Shown: positions 26,457 to 38,233, counted from the stretch's first letter. The stretch: DNA of 64,000 nt from Myxococcales bacterium (GCA_029880325.1 JAOUOP010000007.1:1-64000); one strand, 5' to 3'. Made by a program: numbers and translations. The notes: a model not told the origin generated them from the letters alone.

Positions 26457-29156
26457 TCACACTTGCGTACCTGAGCGAAAGTTCCGGTCCCACAGTCGCA
26501 AGCGCCGCAGCAAGAGATCCAGCAGCAGCAATGCGATGGTGAGCAGGAGCAGTTGGGGCCATAGGGCCTGATGGCCACGTACGTGTTCGCCGCGGCGGTC
26601 GAAGAGCCGTTCCACGTCGAGGGGGCCGCCGCCGCCCAGCTCCGAAGCCCGTGAAAGCAGGGCCAGGTCGGCTTCGGTGGCGGCGTATTCGCGCGGGTAG
26701 GGACGGTCGAGACGCGCGTGGCCGATGCCCGCGGTCCTGCCGTCCAGGCGGTGCAGGGCGGAGAGCGAAAACGATCCATAGCGCTCGAGGGGGAAGCGGG
26801 TTTCGTAGCGGCCGGGCGCGGTTTGTCGCATGGCATGGCGTTCTTCGAAGCCCCCGCCGCCGCTGTCGGCGATCGTAAGAGTGGATTCCATGCCGTTGAT
26901 GAAGCGGTCGTCGGGGCCGATGGCGTCGGCCACGACCACCACCTCGCCGCGCTCCAGGCGCGCCTGCAGGGGCAGCTCGGTGTCGTGCTTGCGGCGCATG
27001 TGCTCGCGCACCAGCTGACCCCAGAAGCGAGCGAAGCCGCGCCAGCGCAGCCAGTCGGTGGACCAGCGCGACTTGATGTCCGAGGTCCAGGCCAGCGACC
27101 AGCCCAGACCCACGCGCCAGCGTGCCAGAAGTGGTTCGCCCAGGTCGCTGGCGACGATCACCTGGGCCGGGGTGGGCTTGGCCTCGGTGGCCACGTAGCC
27201 GCGCAGGTAGGGGGCGCTGCCCATGTCCAGGCCCTTGAGGAAGTCGGCGGGCGTGATGGGGGTGGCCGCGATCAGGTCTTCGACGGCGCTATTTCTGCCG
27301 ACCGTGGTGGTCTCGCGCGTGAAGATGCGCGGGACGTTGTGGGGGTCGTTGGTGAAGTAGGCGCGGCCGCCGCCGAGGTTGGCCGACTCCTGCAGGAGAC
27401 TGCGGTTGACGTCGGTGCCGAGCCCCACGGTGGAAATGGTGATGCCCTCGGCCCGCATGGCGCGCACCAGCTCCGGGATACCCTGTTCCTGGGTTTGACC
27501 ATCGGTTAGAAGTATCATGTGCTTGACGCGGGCGCGTACGCCGAGCAGGTCGCCAAAGGCCATGTCGAGAGCGGGAAAGATGGCGGTTCCCCCGCGGGCC
27601 ATGAGCTGGCCGATGTTGCGCCCGATGCGCAGGCGATTTTGAGCGCTCTGCATGCGCACCTTGCGTTCGGGGCTGCTTGAAAAACCGACGACCCCCAGGG
27701 AGTCCGAAGCCCCCAGCACCTCGGCCGCCGCCTTGGCCGCATCCTTGGCGAGTTCCATCTTCATGCCCGCCATGGAGCCACTGGTGTCGATGACGAGCGC
27801 CAGCGCCAACGATTGCTCGTCGCGACGGCGTTGGGAGTCCATGCGCACTGGCAGCAGGCGCTCCATGGCCGTGCGTTGGTAGCCCCCGAGGCCGAAGCTC
27901 TGGTCGCCGCCGGCCATCATGAAGCCGCCCCCGTGGTCGCGCACGTAACGCTCGATGACGCCCATGGGTTCGGCGCCGACGGCCTCGGCGGGCACGTCCG
28001 AGAGGATGAAGAAGTCGTAGCGCGCCGCTTCGCCCAGGCTGCGGGGTAGGGCGCTGGGCGGCAGCACGTCCACGTCGAACTCGCCGCTGCCGAGGGCGTC
28101 GGCCAGGTGGCGGGCCTGGGCCGGCGCCGAGTCCACGATCAGCACGCGGGGACGGCCCAGGGCCACGACCGTGGTGGTCACGCTGTTGTTTTCGGCGAAG
28201 TGGTCGGGGCCCAGGGGCTCGACCTCGATGCGATAGCGCGCCGGGCCCGGCACGCGTAGCACTGAGCGAAAGCTGACGCTGTTGTCGCCTGCCGCGAGGT
28301 CCAGCTCGCGCACGGCGTCGAGGCCGCCCAGTACTTCGCCCTGGTACAGGCGCACGCGGGCCTTGCCGGGCTTGCTGGCGAAGATCGTGGCGCGCACGTC
28401 GAAGCTCTGGCCGACCTGGGGCGCGTCGGGAAGCGAAAGCTCGCGCACGGCCACTTCGTGGGGGGCGCCGCCCGCAAGGGCATGGTGCGTGAGCCGCACG
28501 CCAAAACCGCGGGCACGCGAGACCTCGGTCAGCAGATCGCCGCGGGTCTGCAGGCCGTCGCTCAGCAGGGCCACGCGCTTGATGTGGCCGGCGGGAAACA
28601 GCCCGTAGGCCAGCTGCAGCGCCGCTTGCAGGTTGGATTCGGAGCCGCCGCCGGGCTGGCGCGCGATGGCCTGGGCGAGGCTTCCGTCCTCCGGGGCCGC
28701 AACGCGCGCCGGGCGCGCGGCGAAGGTGACCAGCTGCAGGTCGTTGCCGCCGCGGGCCTTTTCGGCGTGTTGCACCAGCTCGCGCGCCCGCTGCAGGTCC
28801 GGGTCGCCCACCGAGTCGGAGACGTCGACCAGCATCACCGCGCTGATGCGGGTGGCGTCTTCTACCCGCGACAGCCGTGCCAGTGCCAGCACCATGGTCG
28901 AAAGGGCCAGCGCGCGCAGCAGCAGTGAGAGCAGGCGCTGGGGCCGCGGCAGATCGGCCAGCGATCCGTGGCTGGCCCAGGCGAGCAGCAGCACCGCCGC
29001 AATGGCGCCCAGATAGGCCGGGTCGAGGACCTCGAAGTGGCCACCCAAGCCCGGCACGGCGCGGGGGGCGTTGCCGAGGGCGGAGGCCAGCAGCGAGCCC
29101 AGGGCGAGGCCGAGCACCAAGAGCGCGACCCCCGTGAGCAGGCGCGCGCGGCTCAT
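26457..29156 (-). CDS. VWA-domain membrane protein with amidotransferase-like region (Bat-type operon)
   Basis: 899 aa. Hydrophobic helices at the N-terminus (~8-75), a first, degenerate VWA-like region (VDVSDSV, ~110), an Ig-like segment, a class-I amidotransferase-like fold (~330-440), a full VWA domain with MIDAS DTSGSM near 450, and a final membrane helix (LLLLTIALLLLDLLLR) near the C-terminus. Known: VWA proteins with MoxR ATPases form the Bat/aerotolerance-type modules. ATG at 29156 overlaps the previous stop by 4 bp. Last gene of the operon. Confidence 0.8.
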   Translation of the reverse strand: MSRARLLTGVALLVLGLALGSLLASALGNAPRAVPGLGGHFEVLDPAYLGAIAAVLLLAWASHGSLADLPRPQRLLSLLLRALALSTMVLALARLSRVEDATRISAVMLVDVSDSVGDPDLQRARELVQHAEKARGGNDLQLVTFAARPARVAAPEDGSLAQAIARQPGGGSESNLQAALQLAYGLFPAGHIKRVALLSDGLQTRGDLLTEVSRARGFGVRLTHHALAGGAPHEVAVRELSLPDAPQVGQSFDVRATIFASKPGKARVRLYQGEVLGGLDAVRELDLAAGDNSVSFRSVLRVPGPARYRIEVEPLGPDHFAENNSVTTTVVALGRPRVLIVDSAPAQARHLADALGSGEFDVDVLPPSALPRSLGEAARYDFFILSDVPAEAVGAEPMGVIERYVRDHGGGFMMAGGDQSFGLGGYQRTAMERLLPVRMDSQRRRDEQSLALALVIDTSGSMAGMKMELAKDAAKAAAEVLGASDSLGVVGFSSSPERKVRMQSAQNRLRIGRNIGQLMARGGTAIFPALDMAFGDLLGVRARVKHMILLTDGQTQEQGIPELVRAMRAEGITISTVGLGTDVNRSLLQESANLGGGRAYFTNDPHNVPRIFTRETTTVGRNSAVEDLIAATPITPADFLKGLDMGSAPYLRGYVATEAKPTPAQVIVASDLGEPLLARWRVGLGWSLAWTSDIKSRWSTDWLRWRGFARFWGQLVREHMRRKHDTELPLQARLERGEVVVVADAIGPDDRFINGMESTLTIADSGGGGFEERHAMRQTAPGRYETRFPLERYGSFSLSALHRLDGRTAGIGHARLDRPYPREYAATEADLALLSRASELGGGGPLDVERLFDRRGEHVRGHQALWPQLLLLTIALLLLDLLLRRLRLWDRNFRSGTQV

Positions 29157-31036
29157 AGCGTCCACCGCCGATGAAAGGTGATCCACTCGAGCATGGACAG
29201 GCCCAGGGCCAGGGCCGCGAGCAGGGCCCAGGGCGGCTCTCCCGGCGGTGTCGGCTTTCGGGCCGGTGTGGGCACTGTTCGACCCGTCAGTTGAAGCTGG
29301 CCCGAGGGAGTGAGTTCATGATCGAAGCCCGGCTCCAGGTTGACCGCCAGCAGCTGTCGCCTGTCGCCGAGCTGAAGTTCGTAGAAACCGGGCGCTTCAG
29401 CCATGAAACCGGTGCGGCCGTTGGCTGTCACCAGCTCCCGCTGGCTACCTGAGGGCGTGCGCAGGCTGGCCCTCTTGTCGCCTTCGGGCACCTCGAGTTC
29501 CACGAAGCGGCCCACGTGATGGGTGTCGCGGTAGTCGTCGCGCTGGGTGCTGAAGAGATCGATACCGTTGAGCAACAAGAGCGGCCAGGCGACGCGCAGG
29601 GGCAGGTCGCTGTCGCGGATGTCGAAGGCGATGGCCAGCATCTTCTTGCCCGCCCGCTCGCCGCTCACCAACAGTGGAACGCCGCCGGAGCCCGCGATGG
29701 CGCGGTCGCCGGGCGCGAGCTTGAGCCTGAGCGCGCGGCCCACGTTGACGTCGCGCAGGGCCGTGTGGCGCAGCCAGGGGTGCTTGTGATCGATGCGATC
29801 GAAGAAGGGGCGCTCGGCCTCGCCCAGCACTTCGAAGGGGGCAAAAACGCCCGCGGCCGAGGGCGCGGGGTGGATGTAGAGGCTGTCGACGCTGGGCGCT
29901 TCTGGCGGCAGGGTGGCGTCGAAGATGGCGGCGTCGTAGCCCTCGGTGCCGGCGTAGGCCTCGGGATGCACGAGATCGACGTCCAGGTATTCGTCGAGCA
30001 GCAGGGCGGCCTCGAGGTAGCGATTGCCGGCAGTCACGCACAGCACGCGGCTGCGGCGTCGCTCGGGCAAAAGCGCGTGCCGGCGGTCGTCGAGGGCGAG
30101 GTCGTCGCCTTTGGCATCGGGGTGCAAAAGGCGCGCTTCCAGGCTCTGGCTGACGCCCGTGATGTCGTCGTAGACGCGCCGCACGCGGCCCCGCGCGTCG
30201 ATTTCGAGGCTCTCGGCGTCGATGGGCTGGCCGTCGCCCAAGAGCTGCAGCTCCACGCGCTGCTTGCGCTCGGAGGTGTTGATGATCTCGAGCCACAACT
30301 CGCTCTGGTTGCGCTCGAGCGGATAGCGGCGGGCGGAAAAGGCGGTGATGGCCAGGTTGCGGCCGCGCGTGCCGAAGACGCGATGCTGCACTTCGATGCC
30401 AGCGCGCTCGAGTTCCTTGCCGAGCCTGTCGTCGCGCAGGCGGGCACGATCGGAGAGCAGCAGCACGCGCGGGCGGCTTTTGCCGCGCAGGACGTCGAGG
30501 GCGAAGCGCAGGGCCGCGTCGTGGTCGCTCTGGCGTGCGCCAGGGGTCAGCGCTTCGAGCGCGCGTTCGAGCTGTTGGGGGTCTTCGACCATGGGCGTGC
30601 GCGGGGTGGGGGCGCTGTCGTAGCTGGCCAGCAGCACGGCGCGGCCGGGGCCGGCCGAGCGGCAGTGGGCGCGGGCCACCTCGAGGGCGGCGCCGAAGCG
30701 GCTGGGCTCGACGTCGCGGGCGGCCATGCTGGCGCCCATGTCGAGCAGGATCACCAGATGCTCGCGGCGCTCGTCGAAGCCCTCGGGACGCGGGTCGCCG
30801 ATGGCCAGGGCCAGCGCGCCGACGATGCACAGGGAAAGCAGCAGCGACAGCAGATGCCGCAGGCTCGAAAAGAGGCGATTGCTGCGGCTGTCACCGAGCA
30901 CCTGTTCCCACAGCCCCACGAAGGGCACGGGCACCGGCCGCCGGCGCTGCCGCAGCATGTACATGGCGATGGTGAACGCCGAGGCCAGCCCCAGCACGGC
31001 CAGGACCTGCATCAGGCTCAAACCGGTGAAAACCAT
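29153..31036 (-). CDS. BatA-like membrane protein with VWA domain
   Basis: 627 aa. Begins with the BatA N-terminal hairpin of two helices (residues ~8-30 and 60-80), then a VWA domain whose MIDAS reads LLDMGASM, lacking the first serine of DxSxS, so metal binding may be weak. A long beta-rich periplasmic part follows and a C-terminal helix (ALLAALALGLSMLEW) ends in an arginine-rich tail. It sits between DUF58 and the second VWA protein, overlapping both by 1-4 bases, as in classical bat operons. Confidence 0.82.
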   Translation of the reverse strand: MVFTGLSLMQVLAVLGLASAFTIAMYMLRQRRRPVPVPFVGLWEQVLGDSRSNRLFSSLRHLLSLLLSLCIVGALALAIGDPRPEGFDERREHLVILLDMGASMAARDVEPSRFGAALEVARAHCRSAGPGRAVLLASYDSAPTPRTPMVEDPQQLERALEALTPGARQSDHDAALRFALDVLRGKSRPRVLLLSDRARLRDDRLGKELERAGIEVQHRVFGTRGRNLAITAFSARRYPLERNQSELWLEIINTSERKQRVELQLLGDGQPIDAESLEIDARGRVRRVYDDITGVSQSLEARLLHPDAKGDDLALDDRRHALLPERRRSRVLCVTAGNRYLEAALLLDEYLDVDLVHPEAYAGTEGYDAAIFDATLPPEAPSVDSLYIHPAPSAAGVFAPFEVLGEAERPFFDRIDHKHPWLRHTALRDVNVGRALRLKLAPGDRAIAGSGGVPLLVSGERAGKKMLAIAFDIRDSDLPLRVAWPLLLLNGIDLFSTQRDDYRDTHHVGRFVELEVPEGDKRASLRTPSGSQRELVTANGRTGFMAEAPGFYELQLGDRRQLLAVNLEPGFDHELTPSGQLQLTGRTVPTPARKPTPPGEPPWALLAALALGLSMLEWITFHRRWTL

Positions 31037-31980
31037 CAGGTGACGAGGCCTCCGCGCCTGAGCAGTCGCAGCACATTTTCTTCGAGGGCCGTCGCGGTGT
31101 CGATGCCGTGGTAGCCCACCTGCTTGCGCACGCAGAAGCTTTCGATGCCCTCGAGCCTGTCCTGGTAACGCTGCCGGTAGCGTTGCAAGAGCTTGTCGGT
31201 GACGGTGACGCGGCGGCTCTCACCTGTCTCCACGTCGATGAGCTCCACGTCGCCGCGAATCGCGGGCTCGGCGTCGGCGACCGAGCGCAGGTGCAAGACG
31301 TGGGTCTCGAAGCGCGCGTAGCGCAGGGCGTTGATGCAGTGCTCGAACCCCTGGGGGTCGTAGAGATCGCTGATCAAGATGGCGACGCCGCGGCGTTTGT
31401 TCTGGGCGACAAAGGTGGCCACCGCATCGGCCAGCTTCGTTTGACCCGTCGCCGCAAGCGGGCGCAGGAAGTCGAAGACCGTGAAGATGCGCTGCTGGCC
31501 GCGCGTGGGGGGCAGGCGCTCGACGCCGCTGTCGCGCAGGGCCGTGATCGAGACGCGGTCCAGGTGGTGCAGCGCCACGTAGGCGAGGGCGGCGGCCAGC
31601 TTTTTGCCGTAGGCGAGCTTGTTCGGCGTGCCGAGCCCCATGGAAGCCGAACAATCGAGCAGGATGTAGACCGAGAGGTCTTCCTCTTCTTCGTACTGGC
31701 GCAGCACCAGGCGATCGAAGCGGCCATAGACGTTCCAGTCGATCTGGCGGATGTCGTCGCCGGGCGAATAGCGGCGGTAGTCGGCGAATTCCACGCCGGT
31801 CCCCGAGCGCCGGGAGCGGCGTTCGGCGCGGCTTTGGCCGCTGAAGATGCGGCGCGAGACCAGGGCCAGGTACTCGAGGCGCTTCTGGAATGCCTCGTCG
31901 AAGAGCTCCCCGTCGGAGCCCCGGCCGGTCGCCTCCGGCGCGGTGGGGCGATTGCGAAGTGGCCAGCGCAATTGAGTCAC
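31036..31980 (-). CDS. DUF58 protein (MoxR-associated)
   Basis: 314 aa soluble protein. The DUF58 hallmark GTGVEFADYRRYSPGDDIR followed by IDWNVYGR is at ~60-90, then a VWA-like fold with DCSASMG (~108-114). DUF58 proteins always neighbour MoxR ATPases and are thought to carry or present their clients. It follows moxR immediately and its stop overlaps the next start (TGATG). Confidence 0.92.
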   Translation of the reverse strand: MTQLRWPLRNRPTAPEATGRGSDGELFDEAFQKRLEYLALVSRRIFSGQSRAERRSRRSGTGVEFADYRRYSPGDDIRQIDWNVYGRFDRLVLRQYEEEEDLSVYILLDCSASMGLGTPNKLAYGKKLAAALAYVALHHLDRVSITALRDSGVERLPPTRGQQRIFTVFDFLRPLAATGQTKLADAVATFVAQNKRRGVAILISDLYDPQGFEHCINALRYARFETHVLHLRSVADAEPAIRGDVELIDVETGESRRVTVTDKLLQRYRQRYQDRLEGIESFCVRKQVGYHGIDTATALEENVLRLLRRGGLVT

Positions 31981-31981
31981 C

Positions 31982-32976
<995 letters not shown>

Positions 32977-32980
<4 letters not shown>

Positions 32981-34968
32981 TCTGCCTCGCGGGGACGGAT
33001 CAGCTGGAAGTATCGCCGAACGTAGAAGCGATAGCCCCCGGGAATTTCATCGCGCTCGATCACGCTCTGGGCGTGGCGGCCGTATTCGGCGTGCACCTTG
33101 CGGTAGGTCTCGCTGGCGAAGCCGCGGCGGCTCGACTCGTGGATGACCTCGCTGCGGCTGGGGCCCTTTCCCTGCTGGCCCTGCACCCGCGTATCGACGC
33201 GCTTGCCGTCGAGCTGGGTGGCTTTGGGGCCGGACTCCGAGGTGCCGCCCTCGCCGGCGCCACTCTGGGGCGAAAGGGCCGTCATGCTGCCGGGGCGATC
33301 GGATTGCTGGGCGCCGGGCAGCAAGAGGCTCGACTCGCTGCCGTTCTTGCCGCCCTTGCCCGGCATCAGCAGCGTGCCCTTTTCGCCCTCGCCCTCGCCT
33401 GACTCGCCGGGCTTGCCGCCTTCGCCGCCCTTGCTTCCGGGGCGACCGCTCTTGCCGCGCGACAGTCCGGCGAAGCGGCCCAGGGTCAGGCGCTCGCCAG
33501 CGCCGCCCGGGCGCTTGCCGGCACCGGAGCCTTTTGACTGGGAGTCATTTTCCTGCTGCCCCTGGCCGCCCTGCTTGCTCAGCAGCTGGCGCAGCTGCTC
33601 GAGTTGTTGCTGAAGCTGCTGCAACTGCCGCTCCGAGAGCTGCTCTCCGGCTGGTCCCTGCAACTGCTGAGCGCCCTGCTGGAGGTGTTCGGAGCCGCCC
33701 TGACGGTTGTTCTGCCCGAGCTGTCGCGCGGCTTCGGCGAGCTGTCGGCGCAGACGATCGAGCTTGCGGCGGGCCTCGTTCTTGCGCGCCATCTCCTGGG
33801 CCTCCCGTTGTAGGCGCTCGAGTTCGCGCTGGCGCTTTTTGAGCAGGCGCTTTTCCTGGGGGCTCGCTTCGGCCTGCTTGCGCTTCTTTTTCAGCAGGCG
33901 CTCGAGTTCGTCGCGCTTCTGCTCCAGCTCTTTTTGGCGGCCCTGCTCCGGTGTTTTGGCGGCGCGTTCGAGCAGCTTCTGCAGCTGCTTGGCATGGGCG
34001 GCGCTGAGCTTCTTGTCGCGCAGCTCCTTGGCCAGCGTCTCCAGGCTCTCGCGCGCGCGCGCGGCTTGGCCGGACTTGAAAGCGTCGGCCACCTCCTGGG
34101 TCTCGCCGGGGCGGTCCAGGCTGCGCCCGAGCTCGGCCAGGGCCTCGCGCAGGGCGGCCTGCTCCTGCTCGCCGCGCTCGGCCTCGAGCTTCCGCTGTAG
34201 CTCGCGCAGGGCGCGCATGGCCTCGGCGCGGTCGAGGCGGCCCTCGCCCATGGCTTCGATGATGGCGTTGAGTTCTTGGGCCAGGGCGCGGGTTTCGGGA
34301 TCGCCCTGGGCCTGGCTGGCGATGGGGTCGACGTCGCGGCGGAAAGCGTCCAGATCGTCGCTATGCAGCAGGGCGCCGCGGCGGGGAGCGGCCCTGGGGC
34401 TCGGCGCCTTGGGGCTTTCGGGTGGCGCCGGCTCGAAGAGGGCCAGGGCCGCACAGACGGTGGCCAGGCCGCCGCAGAGCAGCAGACGTTGCGGTCGCCG
34501 GTAGGGGGCGACCTGGGCCGGCTCGGCACGGGCCAGGTGGCGGCGGGCGCTGTCGATGGTGGCCTGCATGAAGCGGCTGCGCTGGCCTGCTTCGATGTCC
34601 AGGAAGGCACAGGCGCTGGTGGCCAGGTCGCGCGTGGCCATGGCGCGATCGAGGGAGCGCGCTGCCAGCTGGGCGGGCACCGGCCGCAATAGGCCCACCA
34701 GTAGGCCGACCGCCGGCAGAGCGAGGCCCAGGAGCAAGACGGGCTCGGCTGGCCAAGTCGCGTCAAGGCGCGCTGCGATCAACGCGAGCGCGGCCAGCGA
34801 GAGTCCCGCGGCACCGAAGTCGCACAGCCGCTCGAGGCTTCGCTGCAGGCGCAGGCGAAGTCCCACGGCGGCCAGGGCGGGTAGGGCGGCCGAGCCCTCA
34901 CCGGGGCCCGGCGTCGCTTCGGGCTCCGCGCCGGCGGTGGCCGCTGGCCCCGTGGTCGACATATCCAT
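32977..34968 (-). CDS. DUF4175-like membrane protein with coiled coil and low-complexity linker
   Basis: 663 aa. Two hydrophobic helices near 50-100 and one near 165; a long basic/acidic coiled coil (~250-460, ELERLLKKKRKQAEASPQ); a Gly/Gln/Lys-rich linker (~460-600); and a short, well-ordered C-terminus ending GGYRFYVRRYFQLIRPRE. The charged coil and the position upstream of moxR match large partners of MoxR modules. It resembles the 998-aa protein at 11046. Start at 34968 or the ATG at 34962. First gene of the operon, 55 bp after moeA. Confidence 0.72.
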
Positions 34969-35022
34969 GAGATCCCACGGATCGCGGGCGCGCGCAATCG
35001 CGTCCAGCGTGAGCCAGGGGCG

Positions 35023-36261
35023 TCAGGCGAATGGCGGCGTCGCACGGCTGCCGGCCGCCGCCTCCGACAGCAGCAGGGCCGAGAGCTTCTCGCCCGCCGC
35101 CACGCGAGTGCAGTCGGTGGGGACCATCACGAGGGCGTCGACGCCGCTCATGCTCGGCAGCGAGCCCGAACCCTGGCGCGGATGGGGCTCAGCCAGCAGG
35201 CGCCCGGCCTCGTGACGGAGGCGCGCGCGCACCAGCTCCAGGCGTCCGGGGTCGTGGAACAACGCTTGGGTGAGTTCCACCGTGACCGGCTGCCGGTAGG
35301 GTCGAAGGTCGCCGAGCATGCGCCGGATGCCCGGGCGCACGAAGACCTCGAAGGTCACCATGGCGCTGACGGGGTTGCCCGGCAGGCCGACCACCGGCAC
35401 GCCACCACAGCTGCCGAAGCGCAGGGGCTTGCCCGGCTTGATGGCGACCTTCCAAAAATGGCTGACGACACCGACCTGGGCATAGGCCTCGGCCACCAGG
35501 TCGTAGGCGCCCACCGAGACGCCGCCGGTGGTGAGCACCAGGTCGGCGGCCGTGAGCGCCTGCCGCAAGGAGGCCTTGATGACCTCGAGGTCGTCGTTGG
35601 CGGTGGGCAGCACCTGGGGCTCGGCGCCAGCCTCGCGCACCATGGCCGCCAGCGCGTAGGTGTTGCTATTGACGATGGTGCCCGGCTCCCGGGTCTGACC
35701 GATGTCGCGCAGCTCGTCGCCGGTGGCGAGGATGGCCACGCGCGGCCTGCGGTAGACGCTTACGGCCCCCACGCCGAGGCCCGCGAGCAGGCCGATTTCT
35801 CCACTGCCGATGCGGCTGCCGAGTGCCAATGCCACGGCACCGGCGCCGAGGTCGTCGCCGCGGCGACGGATGAAGCTTCCCGCGTCCGGCAACCGCGCGA
35901 TGCGCAGGCGCCCAGCGACCAGCTCGGTCTGCTCGACCATGACCACCGTGTCGGCGCCGTCGGGCATCGGTGCGCCCGTGAAGATGCGCATGGCGGTGGC
36001 GGGCGACAGCGGTCCCGGTGGCGGGCCTCCGGCGCGCGACTCGCCTGCGACGGGTAACCCCGTGGCGCCAGCCTCGGTCGCGTCGGCGTGGCGGACGGCG
36101 TAGCCATCCATGGCGCTGTTGTCGAAGCCGGGAAGGTCTATTCCGGCGATCACGTCCTCGGCCAGCACGGCGCCCTGGGCGGCGAGCAGCTGCCGGCGCT
36201 CGGCCCCCAAGGGCTCAAAGTGGGGCATCATTTCGGCCAGCGCCGCTGCGATCGTTTTCAT
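35023..36261 (-). CDS. moeA: Molybdopterin molybdenumtransferase MoeA
   Basis: 412 aa. Inserts molybdate into adenylylated molybdopterin in the last step of molybdenum-cofactor synthesis. Signatures: PGFDNSAMDGYAVR (~44-57), IFTGAPMPDGADTVV, ILATGDEL, TTGGVSVGAYD and GLPGNPVSAM. Length is normal. A TAGAAT box lies about 25 bases upstream of the ATG (minus strand), without a clear -35. No other moa/mog genes are here; why it precedes the Bat-type operon is unclear. Confidence 0.95.
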   Translation of the reverse strand: MKTIAAALAEMMPHFEPLGAERRQLLAAQGAVLAEDVIAGIDLPGFDNSAMDGYAVRHADATEAGATGLPVAGESRAGGPPPGPLSPATAMRIFTGAPMPDGADTVVMVEQTELVAGRLRIARLPDAGSFIRRRGDDLGAGAVALALGSRIGSGEIGLLAGLGVGAVSVYRRPRVAILATGDELRDIGQTREPGTIVNSNTYALAAMVREAGAEPQVLPTANDDLEVIKASLRQALTAADLVLTTGGVSVGAYDLVAEAYAQVGVVSHFWKVAIKPGKPLRFGSCGGVPVVGLPGNPVSAMVTFEVFVRPGIRRMLGDLRPYRQPVTVELTQALFHDPGRLELVRARLRHEAGRLLAEPHPRQGSGSLPSMSGVDALVMVPTDCTRVAAGEKLSALLLSEAAAGSRATPPFA

Positions 36262-36319
36262 ATTGTCGGACCCGATTGGCCCGCGATTCTACACGCTTGC
36301 GCAGCTGGCGTCGCCGCCG

Positions 36320-38155
36320 TCAGTTGCGTGCCGCCGCGCCTTCGCGCTTCACGTAGATCACCAGCTCGCTGCCGGGTTCGGGGCGCTCGCGGGTGCTGAA
36401 GCCGTTGATGCGTGCGATGGACCCCACCGACAGCTCGAAGCGTTCGGCCAGGGACTTCAGGGTGTCGCCTTCGCGCACCTGGTAGCGGATGCGCTCGCGA
36501 TGCTGCTCGGCTTCCCGCTGGTCGAGGAAGGCCTCGCTGCCGACCACCAGGGGGCGCACCTGGTCGGCGCGCCAGACCACCGAAGTCTCGAGCGGAAAGT
36601 CCGTGGGCAAAAAGAGCTGAAGCCACATGCCCGACTGCAGCTTGGCGTCGGTGGTGACATCGTTCCAGCGCAGCAGGTCGTCGAGACCGAGCTGAAAGTG
36701 CTCGGCGATGGCGGCGAGGCGATCGCCCGGCTGCACTTCGTAAAAGACCCGCTGGCGGTCGCTGTACTCGAACTGGCGCTCGGGCACGCCGACGACGCTG
36801 GCCTCGGGCCTGTCGTCGCCGGCTTCGCTGCGCGGCGCCACATCGGGGACCTTCAGGCGCCGTCCGGGGCGCATGGCTTCGTCGTCCTCCAGGCGGTTGA
36901 GGCGTCGCAGCTTGCTCTCGGTGGTGCCGTAGATCTCGGCCACGTCCTTCAGGCGTTCGCCGAAGCGCAGCACGTGGACCCCGTGGCTGGGTCCGCTGGG
37001 CGGGGCGTTTTTCCAGCGCCCCTTGAAACGATCGAGCTTGTCGGCCGGGATGCGCACGGGCCAGCTGTCTTCGTCCGGCGGTAGCCGCGAGCGCTTGATG
37101 TCGGGGTTGAGGGCGGCCAGTTCGTCCTGGGAGAGGCCGGCGGCGCGCGCGATGCGCCCGAGGGATGTGCCGCCCGGCAAGTGAATGGAGACCAGCTCCT
37201 TGGCCTCGCTCAGGGAAAGCTCCTCGAGGCCGAAGCGCTCGCGATTGAGGTCCACGATGGCGCAGGCCAGGATCTTGCGGACGTAAACCTCGGTCTCGTA
37301 GGGCAGACCGGCTTCGACCTCGGACAGCACCTGGAAGTCGTTGCTGTTGTACTTGCGGATGGCGCGGACCAGGGCGCCGTAGCCCATGTTGAAAGCCGCC
37401 AGGCTCAGTTCCCAGGACCCTAGCTGCGAGTTTAGGTCCTCAAAAAACGCGGCGGCGGCCTCGGTGGCGCGGCGGGGATGCATGCGCTCGTCGATCCAGC
37501 GGTCGACCTCGAGGCCATAGTCGCGCGCGGTGGGCGTGACGAATTGCCAAAGGCCCACGGCGCCGGCCGGTGAGCGGGCGCTCGGATCGAAGCCGCTCTC
37601 GACCATCGCCACATAGAGCAGGGCCTTGGGCAGGCGGTGTTCCTCGAGCACCTGGTCGATCATGGCGCGGTAGCGCCCGGAGGCCTGCACCCAGGCCCGC
37701 GCGTGCTGGCGGCCGCGGGGATCGTTTTTGTAGTAGTCGAGGATCTCGATCAGCCGGTCATCCCAGCGCACGGGGATGTCGGGCAGCACCACGTCCTCGA
37801 GCCATTGCAGCTGTGGGCCGCCGGGGCGCGTGGAGGGGGGGGCGATCGTCGCGGCGGCGGCGGGGCGGATGGTGCCTGTGGAATCGGTCGTCGTTTCCAA
37901 ACTCGGCGGCAGGGCGCCCAGCTCGATCGGCGAGCGGCTGGTCTCCGGCGCTGCTTCGTCGCCCGCTTCGATCCCATCGAGCTCCACCCGCGCCAGGCGG
38001 ATGGCCTCGCTGACATCGAGGCCCACGGGATCGGCGTTGTCGGGCGCGCCGTCCGCATTTTTGGACTGGGGGGCGGGCGGCTCGGCCTTTTGCGCGTGCG
38101 CGCCCATGGTCGTCGCCAGGACGAGCAAGCCGCTGAGCATGAAACGGACGAGCAT
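36320..38155 (-). CDS. LysM-containing lytic murein transglycosylase (MltD-like)
   Basis: 611 aa with signal peptide (MGAHAQ). After a disordered Pro/Ala linker comes an SLT domain (~165-330) with the catalytic Glu in MVESGFDP, then PAGAVGLWQF and AAFNMGYGA. At least three LysM domains follow (HVLRFGERLKDVAEIYG, YEVQPGDRLAAIAEHF, YQVREGDTLKSLAERF), plus a probable degenerate one near 375. It cleaves peptidoglycan to 1,6-anhydro products in the periplasm. The ATG at 38155 is chosen; 38140 is possible. Further in-frame sequence upstream is antisense to the next gene. Confidence 0.9.
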   Translation of the reverse strand: MLVRFMLSGLLVLATTMGAHAQKAEPPAPQSKNADGAPDNADPVGLDVSEAIRLARVELDGIEAGDEAAPETSRSPIELGALPPSLETTTDSTGTIRPAAAATIAPPSTRPGGPQLQWLEDVVLPDIPVRWDDRLIEILDYYKNDPRGRQHARAWVQASGRYRAMIDQVLEEHRLPKALLYVAMVESGFDPSARSPAGAVGLWQFVTPTARDYGLEVDRWIDERMHPRRATEAAAAFFEDLNSQLGSWELSLAAFNMGYGALVRAIRKYNSNDFQVLSEVEAGLPYETEVYVRKILACAIVDLNRERFGLEELSLSEAKELVSIHLPGGTSLGRIARAAGLSQDELAALNPDIKRSRLPPDEDSWPVRIPADKLDRFKGRWKNAPPSGPSHGVHVLRFGERLKDVAEIYGTTESKLRRLNRLEDDEAMRPGRRLKVPDVAPRSEAGDDRPEASVVGVPERQFEYSDRQRVFYEVQPGDRLAAIAEHFQLGLDDLLRWNDVTTDAKLQSGMWLQLFLPTDFPLETSVVWRADQVRPLVVGSEAFLDQREAEQHRERIRYQVREGDTLKSLAERFELSVGSIARINGFSTRERPEPGSELVIYVKREGAAARN

Positions 38156-38233
38156 CAAAGCAGGGTATGCCACTTCCCCACACCCTCGCCACTTCCCGGC
38201 TTCGCTCCGGAATCTGGTATCTTTTGGGCAGCG